Part shown: piece by piece, positions 35,975 to 45,186 of the stretch
How the letters are laid out: each line of letters begins with the position of its first letter
Numbering within the stretch: the first letter of the stretch is position 1
DNA from: Provencibacterium sp.
Lineage (GTDB): Bacteria; Bacillota; Clostridia; Oscillospirales; Ruminococcaceae
Length of the DNA: 64,000 nucleotides
Direction: 5' to 3'
NCBI GenBank assembly: GCA_022792175.1
Contig: JAAWAN010000040.1
Location: forward strand, 1-64,000
Notes under the pieces: model-generated
Told to the model about the DNA's origin: nothing
Databases searched by the model: none
What the model saw: only the letters and a program-made list of their open reading frames with translations
Program-made: the position numbers and the translations under genes

Positions 35975-36323
35975 ATTTCATCAAAGCCTTCCTCCAAATT
36001 ATCTACCCGTCCCGCTCTCTTTGGCGAGGCGGCTGAAAAAAATGCCAGAAAAACAGCCGCTGCAGAAATCTTCCGCTCTTTCTGCAGCGCCTTAAAAAAA
36101 TCAAATACTCTTTTTCTGCAATGTATCATCAGCGCAGCTGAAAAGGCACCAATCTGCTGATGAAACCGGCAGGCCAAAGGCCCTCTGATACACAGGAGCG
36201 CCTTATGACGCTTTCTGCAAAGCCGGCCGCATGAGCGGCCTGAAGCACTGCCCGGCAGCGGCCAGGCCCAAAAGAATCCAGCCGATTTTTAGCTGCAGCA
36301 GTGCCATCCCCGGAAAAGAATGC
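35975..36323. other. Intergenic region with one hairpin
   Basis: CGCTGCAGAAA at 36058-36068 pairs with TTTCTGCAGCG at 36079-36089 (11 bp, loop 10), followed by CCTTAAAAAAA. No gene with an RBS is seen. The rest is between the EAL-HDOD stop and the VOC start. Confidence 0.4.
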
Positions 36324-37616
36324 CTATTCCTTGTTCATGGCGAAGGCTTCCTCTGTGTCATCAGCGGGCTCGGCTTCCTCCTGTGTGCCCTGCTCCTCAT
36401 AGGGAACCATTAAATCATTCCAAATCTGGTTGACATATTCCACGCACTCAAAGTATTTCTGCGTAATCACATTCATCGGAATGCCGAGGCGCTGCGCATA
36501 CTGGGTCATTCCCTTCCAGTCGGCATTCTCATAGCAGAGCACCAGCTGGTAGAGATCCCCGCAGATACCTTCCCCATGCAGCAGCGCATTTTTCACCTCT
36601 TCCGAAATGGCCAGCTCCTCAAGAGCGGATTCCAGCGGCACCTCCATCAGAATCCCCAGAGTCGAGAACATGCCCATCAGATAAGCCTCCGATTTGGAGA
36701 TCGGCAGGTCGTTTACATATTGCGAGAGCTCAGAGCAAAAGTGGGCGCGCAAAAAGGAAATCTTTACCAGCTCCTCCGGCATCTCTCCGTTCTGCTTGAA
36801 GCTTAAGAGATAAATCCACTGCTTGAGCTGGCCGAGGCCGAGAATAATCAGCGCCTGCTTGACCGATTTTGCCCGGTTGCGCAGCGCAAAATAGGCGGAG
36901 TTCACCAGCTTAATCAGCGAGAAGGCAAGCGTAACATCCCGGGAGATAATCATCGTAATTTCATCCACATTCGGCTCATCCCGTGTAATAGCCACCACCA
37001 GCTGGAAAAAGTTAGACTGCATGTGATCCATCCGGTGCACCTTGGAGGGAAGCTGCTGGGCGACAAAGGTGCCCTGGATATAGTGGCAGTGCAGCTCCTT
37101 CGCCTTGGCCATCGCCTGCTCGGTATTCACATTATAGGCCACGATTTCCTTCTGAAAACTCGAGCCTACATTAACAATATTCTGCAGCGAACTATCCTCC
37201 AGATTGGAAAAGTCCAGCTTGATGATATCCAGAACCTCCAGAATATCAAAATAGCGCGGTGAAAAAGAGAAGCCCTGAAGCGCTATGCGGTAGCCCTGCT
37301 TTTTATAGCGGTGGATAATCTTGCGCGCCAAAGGATGAACCAGAGAGCTGTCCTCAATCTGAATCACCAGCTTGTTCGGTGAAAACATTTTGGGGATATT
37401 TTTAATCAGAAGATTGGGGGTAAAGGTTAAAAACGCTGTTTTCCCTCCCAGAAATTTGTCATTATCCAGCTGAAGGAGGAAATCTTCAATTGCACCGGCT
37501 GCCTTGGTATCCTTTTCCGGAGAAAGACCACTGGCCTCCTGCTGATACAGAATCTCATATCCGATCACCTCATTCTTCTGATCCTGAATAGGCTGACGCA
37601 CAATATAAGTTTCCAT
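36324..37616 (-). CDS. EAL-HDOD signalling protein with degenerate EAL domain
   Basis: 430 residues. The N-terminal 200 residues keep the EAL-domain fold, but the catalytic EAL is YEILYQQ and the metal DDFG loop is ALQGFS, so no cyclic-di-GMP hydrolysis is expected. Residues about 205-395 are an HDOD domain (SRDVTLAFSLIKLVNSAYFA) that usually mediates protein contacts. A Glu-rich tail follows. The same architecture occurs in YuxH and CdgJ-type proteins that influence motility. It is the last gene of a five-gene minus-strand run divergent from the chemotaxis operon. Confidence 0.9.
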   Translation of the reverse strand: METYIVRQPIQDQKNEVIGYEILYQQEASGLSPEKDTKAAGAIEDFLLQLDNDKFLGGKTAFLTFTPNLLIKNIPKMFSPNKLVIQIEDSSLVHPLARKIIHRYKKQGYRIALQGFSFSPRYFDILEVLDIIKLDFSNLEDSSLQNIVNVGSSFQKEIVAYNVNTEQAMAKAKELHCHYIQGTFVAQQLPSKVHRMDHMQSNFFQLVVAITRDEPNVDEITMIISRDVTLAFSLIKLVNSAYFALRNRAKSVKQALIILGLGQLKQWIYLLSFKQNGEMPEELVKISFLRAHFCSELSQYVNDLPISKSEAYLMGMFSTLGILMEVPLESALEELAISEEVKNALLHGEGICGDLYQLVLCYENADWKGMTQYAQRLGIPMNVITQKYFECVEYVNQIWNDLMVPYEEQGTQEEAEPADDTEEAFAMNKE

Positions 37617-37654
37617 TAAGAGTCATCCCTTTCTCTAACTCTAAAAAGAAAAAG

Positions 37655-39907
37655 CTACGGCTTATCCCAAAAAATATCAACGCGGTCCCCGTCGTGGATA
37701 GTCTCCAGATAAGAGGCGCTTTTTCCATTAAGGCGCAAAATAATGTTGCCCTGCGGCTTGGAGGGGTCGATTTCCACATAGTTGAGCATATCTACAAACT
37801 GATAAGGTGCGTCGTCCGGCTTCGGAGGCAGCGTATAGCGGCGATCGTTGATCTGAACGCGCAGAATCTTCTCCCGCACAGCCGGCGCAGGAGAAACCAC
37901 CGGCTCGGATGCCAGAGCAGCCGCCGGATGGGCGGGAGCTTCCCTGCGCGCCTGCACAGGCTCGGCCTGCATCTGATCGGTTTCCCCACCGGCTGCCTGC
38001 CGGAGTTCCCAGCGCGCCTGCACAGGTGAAGCGGGCTCCTCCGGCGCAGGAAGGGCCGGCTCCAAAGCCGGTTCCCGGAAAGCGGACGCAGAAGGCTGCG
38101 TATCCGGTGCAGCGGCGGCCGCTGGACCTGCGTTGGGAACAGTGGCATAAAACACCTCGTCCCCATCCTCCAGCTTATGCTCCGGGTCGGAACAGGGCTC
38201 CCCGTTTATCCAGAAGCAGCAGCTGCGCATATCCAGCTCCTGCGAAACACAAAGCTGCTCGAGCGTATCAATCTCAGTGAGCGAAACATCATCCTGATTG
38301 CGGATAGGCGTCTGCGGGCCGGCAGCCTCTCCGTTTAGCAGCGCCACTGTTCCTGCCGGAAGAGGAATGCCATTGAGCTGAATTTCAAACGGGTTCCATT
38401 CCGCCGCAAGGTCGCGCATCACTGGAGCAGCATTTGCCCCATGCTGCGCCGGTTCAATCTCGATTTCGTCGCCCGGCTTTACCTGGGTGGAAAGAATGGC
38501 AGGCTTCCCGCAAAGGCGGATGACTGCCGGCTCCGGCAGGCCGCCGCGTATCGTGCGCGGCTGCCCGTTATACTGAAAGGTCACGCTCTGCCCCGAACGC
38601 CCGATCAGCTGGCTGTGCTGATAGCCGCAAAAGGAAAGCACATCCATCACGCTGACCACCCCGTTTTTGAACAGCCGCGCGCGGCTGCCGTTCACCGTAA
38701 CGGCAAAATCCCCCTGCTCCCGGGCGAGTGCCGCCGTCAGGGCGATTCCGACCGGCGTGGCAAATTCCGGCCCGGATACCTCCGCTGAGCCATCGACCGC
38801 CTTTTTCATATAGTTGTTTGAGCCGACTGCTACCTTGTTGCGGTCGATTCCCAGCTTTTCCGCCACCCGGTCGCAGAGAAACGGCAGCTGGCTGCCGCCA
38901 CCCACCAGGAAAACGGCCGCAGGCGGCTGACCGTTGGTTTCGAGAATCCGCCCGCAGATGGTGGCACACAGGTTTTCCGTCTCCGGCGCCACCTTTTCCA
39001 GTATCTCCTCAGGAGAAACGCTGTAGCTAAAGCCGAGAATATCGGTATAGTCAATCCGGCTCACCTTGCCGTCCAAGCCGAGCTTGATGCGTTCAGCCGT
39101 TTCAAAATCCACCAGATATTCCCGGATAATCACCTCGGAAATCTCATCCCCCGCAACGGTCGCCATCGTATAGGCGGCTATACTCCCTCCCTTGCAGATG
39201 GCAATATCCGAGGTACCTGCGCCGATATCCACCAGCGCCAGATTTAAAAGCCGCAGCTCCCGGGGGATAATAGCGTTCATCGCCGCAATCGGTTCGAGCG
39301 TCAGGCTGGCGACCGAAAGGCCGATGCGGTCCATCGCCGTATACAGGCTCTCCACTACCTCATCTGGCAGAAAGGTGGCGATAATCTCCACCTGAATATG
39401 CTTGCCGCGGTGTCCGGTCAGGGTGGATATGGGGTATCCATCCAGCAGATAGCGCACGACTGAATAGCCCACGCAGAAAAAGTCCCCCTCCTCCTGCTGT
39501 GCCTCAAACATCTCCTCATAGGCCTGCTGCACCGCCTGCAGCTCCACCTCGGAGACCTTCGCCGCATCAATTGCCTCGCCCGGCCGGATGTCCATCCCAT
39601 ATTCCGCATGCTGGGTTTTCAGCGCGCGGCCGGCCGCAGCCACACAGACATGGTGCAGCCGGAGATCCAGCTTTTTTTCCAGCCTCTCTTTTACGATTCC
39701 CGCAATTTTCGCCGTCTGGTCGATATCCTCAATCTGTCCATCCAGCATTGCCCGTTTCGGGTGATCCATCCGCTCAACGCCCAGCACATGGAACACATCG
39801 CCCCGCTGTTCTCCTACAATGCCGATAATGCTGCGCGTGCCAATATCCAGCGCAAAAATCAGGTCCTCGCGGGCCTGTAAGGCCGATTGCTCTGCTGCCG
39901 TCGCCAT
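37655..39907 (-). CDS. FtsA/PilM-family actin-like ATPase with long repeated C-terminal extension
   Basis: 750 residues; FtsA is usually about 420. Residues 15-400 are an actin-like ATPase with an FtsA-type inserted domain: phosphate 1 LDIGTRS (20-26), phosphate 2 LVDIGAGTSDIA (225-236), adenosine loop FLVGGGSQLP (333-342). After it come three similar beta-rich units at about 440-487, 507-591 and 682-750. Each ends in a pattern like I-x-DGD-x-V-x-I (VKPGDEIEIEP, LEDGDEVFYA, IHDGDRVDIFW), suggesting beta-grasp-like repeats. A Pro/Ala/Glu-rich linker (592-676) separates units 2 and 3. No C-terminal amphipathic FtsA helix is seen. It probably polymerises or organises an envelope machine; its setting beside PilZ and FlhB-like genes argues against a plain division role. 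Confidence 0.85.
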   Translation of the reverse strand: MATAAEQSALQAREDLIFALDIGTRSIIGIVGEQRGDVFHVLGVERMDHPKRAMLDGQIEDIDQTAKIAGIVKERLEKKLDLRLHHVCVAAAGRALKTQHAEYGMDIRPGEAIDAAKVSEVELQAVQQAYEEMFEAQQEEGDFFCVGYSVVRYLLDGYPISTLTGHRGKHIQVEIIATFLPDEVVESLYTAMDRIGLSVASLTLEPIAAMNAIIPRELRLLNLALVDIGAGTSDIAICKGGSIAAYTMATVAGDEISEVIIREYLVDFETAERIKLGLDGKVSRIDYTDILGFSYSVSPEEILEKVAPETENLCATICGRILETNGQPPAAVFLVGGGSQLPFLCDRVAEKLGIDRNKVAVGSNNYMKKAVDGSAEVSGPEFATPVGIALTAALAREQGDFAVTVNGSRARLFKNGVVSVMDVLSFCGYQHSQLIGRSGQSVTFQYNGQPRTIRGGLPEPAVIRLCGKPAILSTQVKPGDEIEIEPAQHGANAAPVMRDLAAEWNPFEIQLNGIPLPAGTVALLNGEAAGPQTPIRNQDDVSLTEIDTLEQLCVSQELDMRSCCFWINGEPCSDPEHKLEDGDEVFYATVPNAGPAAAAAPDTQPSASAFREPALEPALPAPEEPASPVQARWELRQAAGGETDQMQAEPVQARREAPAHPAAALASEPVVSPAPAVREKILRVQINDRRYTLPPKPDDAPYQFVDMLNYVEIDPSKPQGNIILRLNGKSASYLETIHDGDRVDIFWDKP

Positions 39908-40023
39908 ATTGCTGATCTTTCCTTTCCGGGGCGGACTGCAGCCGGGAAAGGCGACCCTCTGCAGGGTGCAGAAGAGCCCTCCCGGGATTTCAGAAAAGTC
40001 CGTCCCTTCCTTTTTGGTTTTCG

Positions 40024-40731
40024 CTATCTGCGGCGCTGATTAATCTGCTCGCGCTGCCGCTGGAACAGATAAGCGCACAGCGCGTCCTGCTGCGCATCCG
40101 GAATATCCTGAAATTCAAAGCCATAGCGCACGGTGCCGTCCTCCTGCGATTCTACCCGGCGAATAACACCGTTCAGCTGCAGCATCAGATTCACCGGCAT
40201 GAACTGCAGCACCAGCTGATCCCCTCCGCCAAAAATGCGCTCCTCCCCGCGAAGCAGCGCGCCGCCTACACTCAAATCCTCTACGGTCACCGAAAGGCCC
40301 GTACCGGAAATGGCCGCCTCTGCCGGGGAGGCGGCGCCCGGCTCGGCAGCAGCCGGCTTTCCCGGCCAGAAGAGCTTTCCGCGAATGGATGTGCGCACCC
40401 GAAAGGCGCCGCGCTGCTCGCGGTCAAGCAGAATGTTCAGCTCCACCAGCCGCAAAAACTGCTGGGTGGAAAGATAGACCTTGCCCTCCAGCACACGGTA
40501 TCCCAGACGGGAGTTAAAAATATTCACCTTTACCACCGAGCCGAAGCGCAGCCCCACCATCGTATTGCCCCGATCGGCAATCTGTATGTATTCCGGCGTT
40601 ATCTCGGTAATCGTGCCGGTAGCGACCAGCTCATTTTTAACGGTTTTCACTTCGCAGACCGAAGACAGGTATTCCCCCGGCAGCGGAAGGGGCTTCTCCT
40701 TCTTTTTGGGGTCTTCCTTCTTCCACAGCAT
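40024..40731 (-). CDS. PilZ-domain (YcgR-like) cyclic-di-GMP binding protein
   Basis: 235 residues. An N-terminal YcgR-N-like beta domain (about 10-95) is followed by a PilZ domain. The motif DREQRGAFRVRTSIRGKLFW gives the arginines that grip cyclic-di-GMP, and VEDLSVGGALLRGE gives D-x-S-x-x-G. This makes it a likely cyclic-di-GMP effector, commonly a flagellar brake. An AGGATGGAG site precedes the ATG. It lies between the FlhB-like and FtsA-like genes. Confidence 0.9.
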   Translation of the reverse strand: MLWKKEDPKKKEKPLPLPGEYLSSVCEVKTVKNELVATGTITEITPEYIQIADRGNTMVGLRFGSVVKVNIFNSRLGYRVLEGKVYLSTQQFLRLVELNILLDREQRGAFRVRTSIRGKLFWPGKPAAAEPGAASPAEAAISGTGLSVTVEDLSVGGALLRGEERIFGGGDQLVLQFMPVNLMLQLNGVIRRVESQEDGTVRYGFEFQDIPDAQQDALCAYLFQRQREQINQRRR

Positions 40732-40766
40732 ACTTCTCCATCCTTTCCTCCACTCAAACAGCCGAC

Positions 40767-41159
40767 CTACTGCTCCTCCTCCGAAGCTCCTGTTTCGCGA
40801 CGCCTGGCGGCCTGAGCAGCCGTTCTGCGCAGCGCCTGAAGCCGCTCACTCGCCCGCCTGGGACGTATATCCTCCCTCGCCGGTTCCTGATTTTTGATCT
40901 CGCTGGAAATCTGAAGCAGCTGCACATAGATGGCAGCCACCACCTCATAAAGCTCCGCCGGGATATTGCTGCCCACCTCGAGCATACACATCAGTGAGGC
41001 AGCGCTGTCATCCCGGAAAACCGGTATCCCCTTCTGCTCGGCAATATCAATAATTTTCTGCGCAATCTCGCCATATCCGGACGCGATGACGACCGGCGCC
41101 ACATCCTCCTCGGCGTTGTAGCGCAGTGCAACGGCCTTTTCCCTTTTATATTCTGACAT
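40767..41159 (-). CDS. FlhB C-terminal-domain protein (FhlB/YlqH-like)
   Basis: 130 residues. Residues 5-95 match the cytoplasmic domain of FlhB/YscU export switches: VALRYNAEEDVAPVVIASGYGEIAQKI then AEQKGIPVFRDDSAA. The membrane part is absent and no NPTH cleavage site is seen, so this is the soluble FhlB type, which can partly replace the FlhB C-domain in flagellar export. The tail is Arg/Glu-rich. ATG 41159 follows AAAGGA and overlaps the upstream gene's stop by 14 bp, so translation is coupled. Confidence 0.87.
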   Translation of the reverse strand: MSEYKREKAVALRYNAEEDVAPVVIASGYGEIAQKIIDIAEQKGIPVFRDDSAASLMCMLEVGSNIPAELYEVVAAIYVQLLQISSEIKNQEPAREDIRPRRASERLQALRRTAAQAARRRETGASEEEQ

Positions 41160-42549
41160 CGACACCCGTCCTTTTATAGGGTAATGATTTAAATACATCC
41201 ATCAGCGAACGCGGCTTATCCAGCTTATCTACCCGGATTTCCCCGAAGCGGTAGCCGCTCGCGCCGGTCACCTGCTTAATGCGCTCGCCCACTCCGGAAA
41301 AGGCCTGCGCATAGGCCGGCGGGCAGTAAACCGCGAGATCGATATCCATCCCGGAAACAAACAGCTCCGCTTCGAACTGGCCGATTCCCTCAATATCAAA
41401 AACCACCAGCAGATGGGTACAGTCCTTCTTCTCGCCGATCGGCCGCTCATCCTCACCGCCATTGGGGTTAATCCAAAGCTCGGCAAACGACTTGATATTC
41501 ATGTACTCCACCGGAATGACATAATGGAGAAGCGGCGTAAAGTTGCAGGGGGAGGAGAGGAGGCTGTGAATAATCCGCTCCATCTTTTCCGCATTGACCA
41601 GTGTCAGCTCCTCGCTTTTCGCCTGGCGGCTGAGAATGCGCGTCAGCACATTCATCACCCGGGAGGGCTCCTCGGCGCGATCCTGACCGCGGCTTTCGAG
41701 AAACGCCCGGACATGCCGGACAAATTCGGTCTTCTGCTGCTTTCCATCGAGCAGTGTTAACAGGCTGGAAAGCGATTCCTGGAAAAAATCCGGGTTGTCA
41801 TTAAAGCGGGAAAGGTTATAATAAAGGATAGAAACCACCTTGGACATTTTGGGAGAAAAAAGAATGCTACCCTCCACATCCTTGAGCAGCGCCAGTGTCT
41901 CCGCCTTCAGCTGCTGAAACTGCTCCGGGGCCTCAGGCTGAAGGAAGCGGTCGCTCAGCTCCTGCAGGCGGGAGGAGAGGGTGCGGCTCGTCTCCACCGA
42001 ATCGGAGAGATAGCGCAGGCTGTTGGCAACAGCGCTCAGAATGTCCTGCTTGCAGTTGGAATAATTGATCGATTTCAGCAGATTGGCAACGGCATATTTA
42101 ATTTCCGGCTGGGGATTATTTGCCACCAGCTCGCGCAGAAAATCAAAGAGCGCCCCTTTAAACTCGGTAGAATTATTCTCCTGAAGGACCATCTCCTGAG
42201 CAATCTCCTCCGCAGGCAGCATCAGCGCATCAAAAAGCTGCTCTATCTCCTGCGTAAATGCCTGATTGTTTACCGGCAGCAGCTTGATGATTTCCTGCAG
42301 CATATAAATATTTTTCAGGAAATTGACCGTCACGGAAGGGTCCTTCAGCAGATTCATCAGGATGGTGGGAGCCTCTTCCTTCTGAATCATTCCGTTGTTC
42401 TGCCCCTGCATTTCTGACTGCGCATTCGGCTTTACAACCTTTGATACATCCGGCAGATCAAAAACGGTATTTGGGTCAACCTGCTGACGGCCCTGCTGAA
42501 GCTGCGCCTGCTTAACAAGCGGCGTTGTTATTTTTAAAAGGTCAGCCAT
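41146..42549 (-). CDS. FliK/YlqG-like protein, first gene of the motility-type run
   Basis: 467 residues, no signal peptide or membrane helix. The N-terminal region is Gln/Asn/Val-rich and probably flexible. The middle (about 60-330) is helical. The C-terminal quarter (LLVVFDIEGIGQFEAELFVSG, then ERIKQVTGASGYRFGEIRVDKL) has the beta-rich pattern of the FliK C-domain, where 'LG-x-V-E-V' strands and a 'G-Y/L-x-x-x-x-V' end are usual. In Bacillus a FliK-like ylqG gene precedes the FhlB gene ylqH, the same pairing as here. Function as a hook-length or export regulator is an inference. Confidence 0.6.
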   Translation of the reverse strand: MADLLKITTPLVKQAQLQQGRQQVDPNTVFDLPDVSKVVKPNAQSEMQGQNNGMIQKEEAPTILMNLLKDPSVTVNFLKNIYMLQEIIKLLPVNNQAFTQEIEQLFDALMLPAEEIAQEMVLQENNSTEFKGALFDFLRELVANNPQPEIKYAVANLLKSINYSNCKQDILSAVANSLRYLSDSVETSRTLSSRLQELSDRFLQPEAPEQFQQLKAETLALLKDVEGSILFSPKMSKVVSILYYNLSRFNDNPDFFQESLSSLLTLLDGKQQKTEFVRHVRAFLESRGQDRAEEPSRVMNVLTRILSRQAKSEELTLVNAEKMERIIHSLLSSPCNFTPLLHYVIPVEYMNIKSFAELWINPNGGEDERPIGEKKDCTHLLVVFDIEGIGQFEAELFVSGMDIDLAVYCPPAYAQAFSGVGERIKQVTGASGYRFGEIRVDKLDKPRSLMDVFKSLPYKRTGVDVRI

Positions 42550-42670
42550 CTACACTCCACCTCAAAACAATTCCCGGCTAAGGAAAGGACAAGCGCCCCG
42601 CGCCTCGATAAAAGGCTTATGGATGGGCCGCACATGGACAAAAAAGCCGGCGATCCATCCTACATAATAT

Positions 42671-42697
42671 ATATCGTATCAAATTGCAAAAAATTAA
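42671..42697 (-). promoter_or_regulatory. Sigma-28-like promoter for the FliK-like/FhlB/PilZ run
   Basis: On the minus strand TTAA, exactly 15 bp, TACGATAT. The Bacillus sigma-D consensus is TAAA-N15-GCCGATAT. Position relative to the ATG at 42549 gives a leader of about 115 nt. Confidence 0.45.
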
Positions 42698-42707
42698 CGG
42701 CAGTGGA

Positions 42708-42734
42708 TTAAGTTTTCCTGATATGTGTCGAATA
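42708..42734 (+). promoter_or_regulatory. Weak sigma-28-like promoter for the chemotaxis operon
   Basis: TTAA, 15 bp, GTCGAATA on the plus strand; it keeps the CGA core but matches the consensus less well than its divergent partner 10 bp away. Confidence 0.35.
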
Positions 42735-43050
42735 AATTTATTTAGAGGTTTTAATATCCCCGCGTCTGTGCCCCCCGTTGGAAGGTCCGGCGCGACGGTA
42801 TTTATTCCCCTGAGCAAGGCCTCTGAAGCGGGCTTTTGCCTGCCCCCGATACCTCGCCGCCTTTTTCTTCTGCTCTTGCACGGTAAGAGAACTGCTTGCG
42901 CCCTTCCGCCCCATGGCAGCCGGAAGGGATGCGCGCAGACCTTCCGGACCTGAAGCTGTGCGGCAGATTCGGATGAAAAGTTTCATAAAAGCGCTTTGAG
43001 GCTTGCCGCACGGACCGGCAGGATTTTGGCAGAAAGGAATGGTTACAGGT

Positions 43051-45099
43051 ATGGGTTTTATTGATCCCAGTATGGAACCAATGTTGGAGACGTTTATCTA
43101 TGAAACGACTACGCTGCTCGACCAGCTGGACGAAATATTGCTGGAGAGTGAAAAGTCCAAAAGCATAAGCGACGACAGCATTAACGAGATTTTCCGCATC
43201 ATGCATACCATCAAGGGGTCCGCCGCCATGATGGGGCTGGAAAGCATCTCCAACCTGGCGCATGCCGTAGAAGATGTTTTCTTTATTATACGCGAGGACC
43301 CCTCCCGCATGCAATCGGTCAGTGAAGCAATTTTTGATTTGGTCTTCCAGGCCTCCGATTATTTCAAGGCAGAGGTGGATGCCCTGCAGGGAGATGACTA
43401 CAGTCCGGCTGATCCTACTCACATGATTGACGAGCTGGAAAAACTGGCGGCTATCATGAAGGGAGAGGCCGCCGCCGAGCCGGCCGCCCCTGCCCCAGCA
43501 GCGCCGGAAGCAAAGCCTGCGGCTGCCCCTGCCGCTTCCGGCATGCAGAGAATCCGCGTTTATTTTGAAGATGGCTGCCAGATGGAAAACATCCGTGCGT
43601 TTATGCTGATAAGCCAGCTTCAGGATGTCTGTGAAGCGATTGAGTCGGTCCCCGACCATCCGGAAAATGATGCCTCCGTTTGCTCGGAGATTATTAAAAA
43701 CGGGCTGCTTCTCTGTGTGCGCCCCTCCGGTTCGTTTGATGATGTCATCAAAGTCATCGAAACCTCTGTCAATGTAAAATCCTATGAAGTAGTAGAAGAA
43801 GAGGCCGCGCCCTCCGCCGAACAGCAGCAGGAAAGCGGCAAGGAAGCTGCTGCCGAGCCGGCAGCAAAGACAGCCGCCGTCCAGAGCCCGGCCGCCCCCT
43901 CCCAGCCGAAGGCCGCCAAGCAGAGCCTCATCAGCGTAAATCAGGCCAAGCTCGATCAGCTGATGGACCTGGTCGGCGAGCTGGTAACTGCCGAGTCGAT
44001 GGTGGCGGGCAATCCCGATCTCAAAGGGCTGACGCTGGATAACTTCACCAAATCCACCCGCGAACTGCGCAAGCTCACCGATGAGCTGCAGGATGTGGTG
44101 ATGTCCATGCGCATGGTTCCCCTCTCCGGCACCTTCCAGAAGATGAACCGCATTGTGCGCGATATGAGCAAAAAGCTGAGCAAGGAGGTCGAGCTGGAGA
44201 CTATCGGCGGCGAAACCGAGGTGGATAAAACCATTAACGATGCCATCGCCGACCCGTTCATGCATATGATCCGCAATTCGATGGACCATGCCATCGAGCC
44301 GGTGGATGTGCGCCGCTCGCTCGGCAAGCCCGAGGTTGGAAAAATCACCCTGGCCGCGCAGAATGCGGGCGGTGAGATTGTCATTACCATTGCGGATGAC
44401 GGCAGCGGCCTCGATACCAAAAAAATTCTGCAGAAGGCAAAAAATAACGGTATTCTGGTTAAGCCCGAGCAGGAATATACCGAAAAGGAGATTGCCCAGC
44501 TCATCATGCTCCCCGGCTTTTCCACCAACGATGTTGTGACCGAATATTCCGGGCGCGGCGTCGGGATGGACGTGGTGCGCAAAAATATTGAAAAGGTAGG
44601 CGGCTCCATCTCGGTGGAAACGGTTGCCAACGAGGGAACGACCTTCACGATTAAAATCCCGCTGACGCTGGCCATCGTCGAAGGAATGGAGATTTCGGTC
44701 GGCGGCAGCATCTTTACCCTGCCCATCACCTCCATTACCCAGTCCTTTAAGATTACCGATCCCCAGCAGATTATCCGCAATACCGACGGGGCTGAGATGA
44801 TTATGCTGCGCGGCGAGTGCTATCCGGTCATCCGGCTGCATGAGTTCTTCGGTATCCATACGGATGTGACCGAGCTGACCGAGGGAATTGTCATTCAGAT
44901 AGAGAGCGACCACAAGAGCGCCTGCATCTTCGCCGATGAGCTGATCGGCGAGCAGCAGGTGGTCGTAAAGCCCTTCCCGGTCTTTTTAAGCCACTATGAT
45001 ATCAAAGGCTGCGGTCTCTCCGGCTGCACCATTTTGGGAGATGGCAATATCAGCCTGATTCTGGATGCAAACAATCTCATACGGGCTTACGAGGGCTAG
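43051..45099 (+). CDS. cheA: Chemotaxis histidine kinase CheA
   Basis: 682 residues with the full order. P1 Hpt domain has phospho-accepting His52 (RIMHTIKGSAAM). A P2-like region (about 180-250) is flanked by Ala/Pro linkers. The dimer helices contain LDQLMDLVGELV. The kinase has N box NSMDHAIEP, G1 DDGSGLD and G2 GRGVGMDVV, then a CheW-like P5 domain to the end. It phosphorylates CheY and CheB in response to receptors; neither CheY nor receptors are in the window. ATG 43051 is chosen by family start; AAAGGA lies 12 bases upstream. First gene of cheA-cheW-cheR-cheB. Confidence 0.97.
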   Translation: MGFIDPSMEPMLETFIYETTTLLDQLDEILLESEKSKSISDDSINEIFRIMHTIKGSAAMMGLESISNLAHAVEDVFFIIREDPSRMQSVSEAIFDLVFQASDYFKAEVDALQGDDYSPADPTHMIDELEKLAAIMKGEAAAEPAAPAPAAPEAKPAAAPAASGMQRIRVYFEDGCQMENIRAFMLISQLQDVCEAIESVPDHPENDASVCSEIIKNGLLLCVRPSGSFDDVIKVIETSVNVKSYEVVEEEAAPSAEQQQESGKEAAAEPAAKTAAVQSPAAPSQPKAAKQSLISVNQAKLDQLMDLVGELVTAESMVAGNPDLKGLTLDNFTKSTRELRKLTDELQDVVMSMRMVPLSGTFQKMNRIVRDMSKKLSKEVELETIGGETEVDKTINDAIADPFMHMIRNSMDHAIEPVDVRRSLGKPEVGKITLAAQNAGGEIVITIADDGSGLDTKKILQKAKNNGILVKPEQEYTEKEIAQLIMLPGFSTNDVVTEYSGRGVGMDVVRKNIEKVGGSISVETVANEGTTFTIKIPLTLAIVEGMEISVGGSIFTLPITSITQSFKITDPQQIIRNTDGAEMIMLRGECYPVIRLHEFFGIHTDVTELTEGIVIQIESDHKSACIFADELIGEQQVVVKPFPVFLSHYDIKGCGLSGCTILGDGNISLILDANNLIRAYEG

Positions 45100-45186
45100 A
45101 GGATCTTCTTTTCTGCGCACAGCGTCCGCCGGCGCTGTGCGCAGAATTTCCCGATTTTTCTCTCCGGCGGAGAAAGGAAGGCTTCC

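Larger units (their letters stand above)
42550..43050. other. Divergent regulatory region between the FliK-like run and cheA
   Basis: 500 bp without a supported gene. The AT-rich core (42660-42750) holds two opposed sigma-28-like promoters. The 270 bp before cheA form a GC-rich leader with complementary blocks, for example GCGGCA and TGCCGC at about 42960-43008, whose meaning is unclear. Confidence 0.5.

Noticed and set aside
42950-43020. Riboswitch in the cheA leader (cyclic-di-GMP type)
   Set aside because: Complementary GC blocks exist, but the conserved bases of the known cyclic-di-GMP aptamers were not found.
42802-44913. Long minus-strand open frame opposite cheA
   Set aside because: CheA has every domain motif on the plus strand; the reverse frame is His/Gly-rich and featureless.
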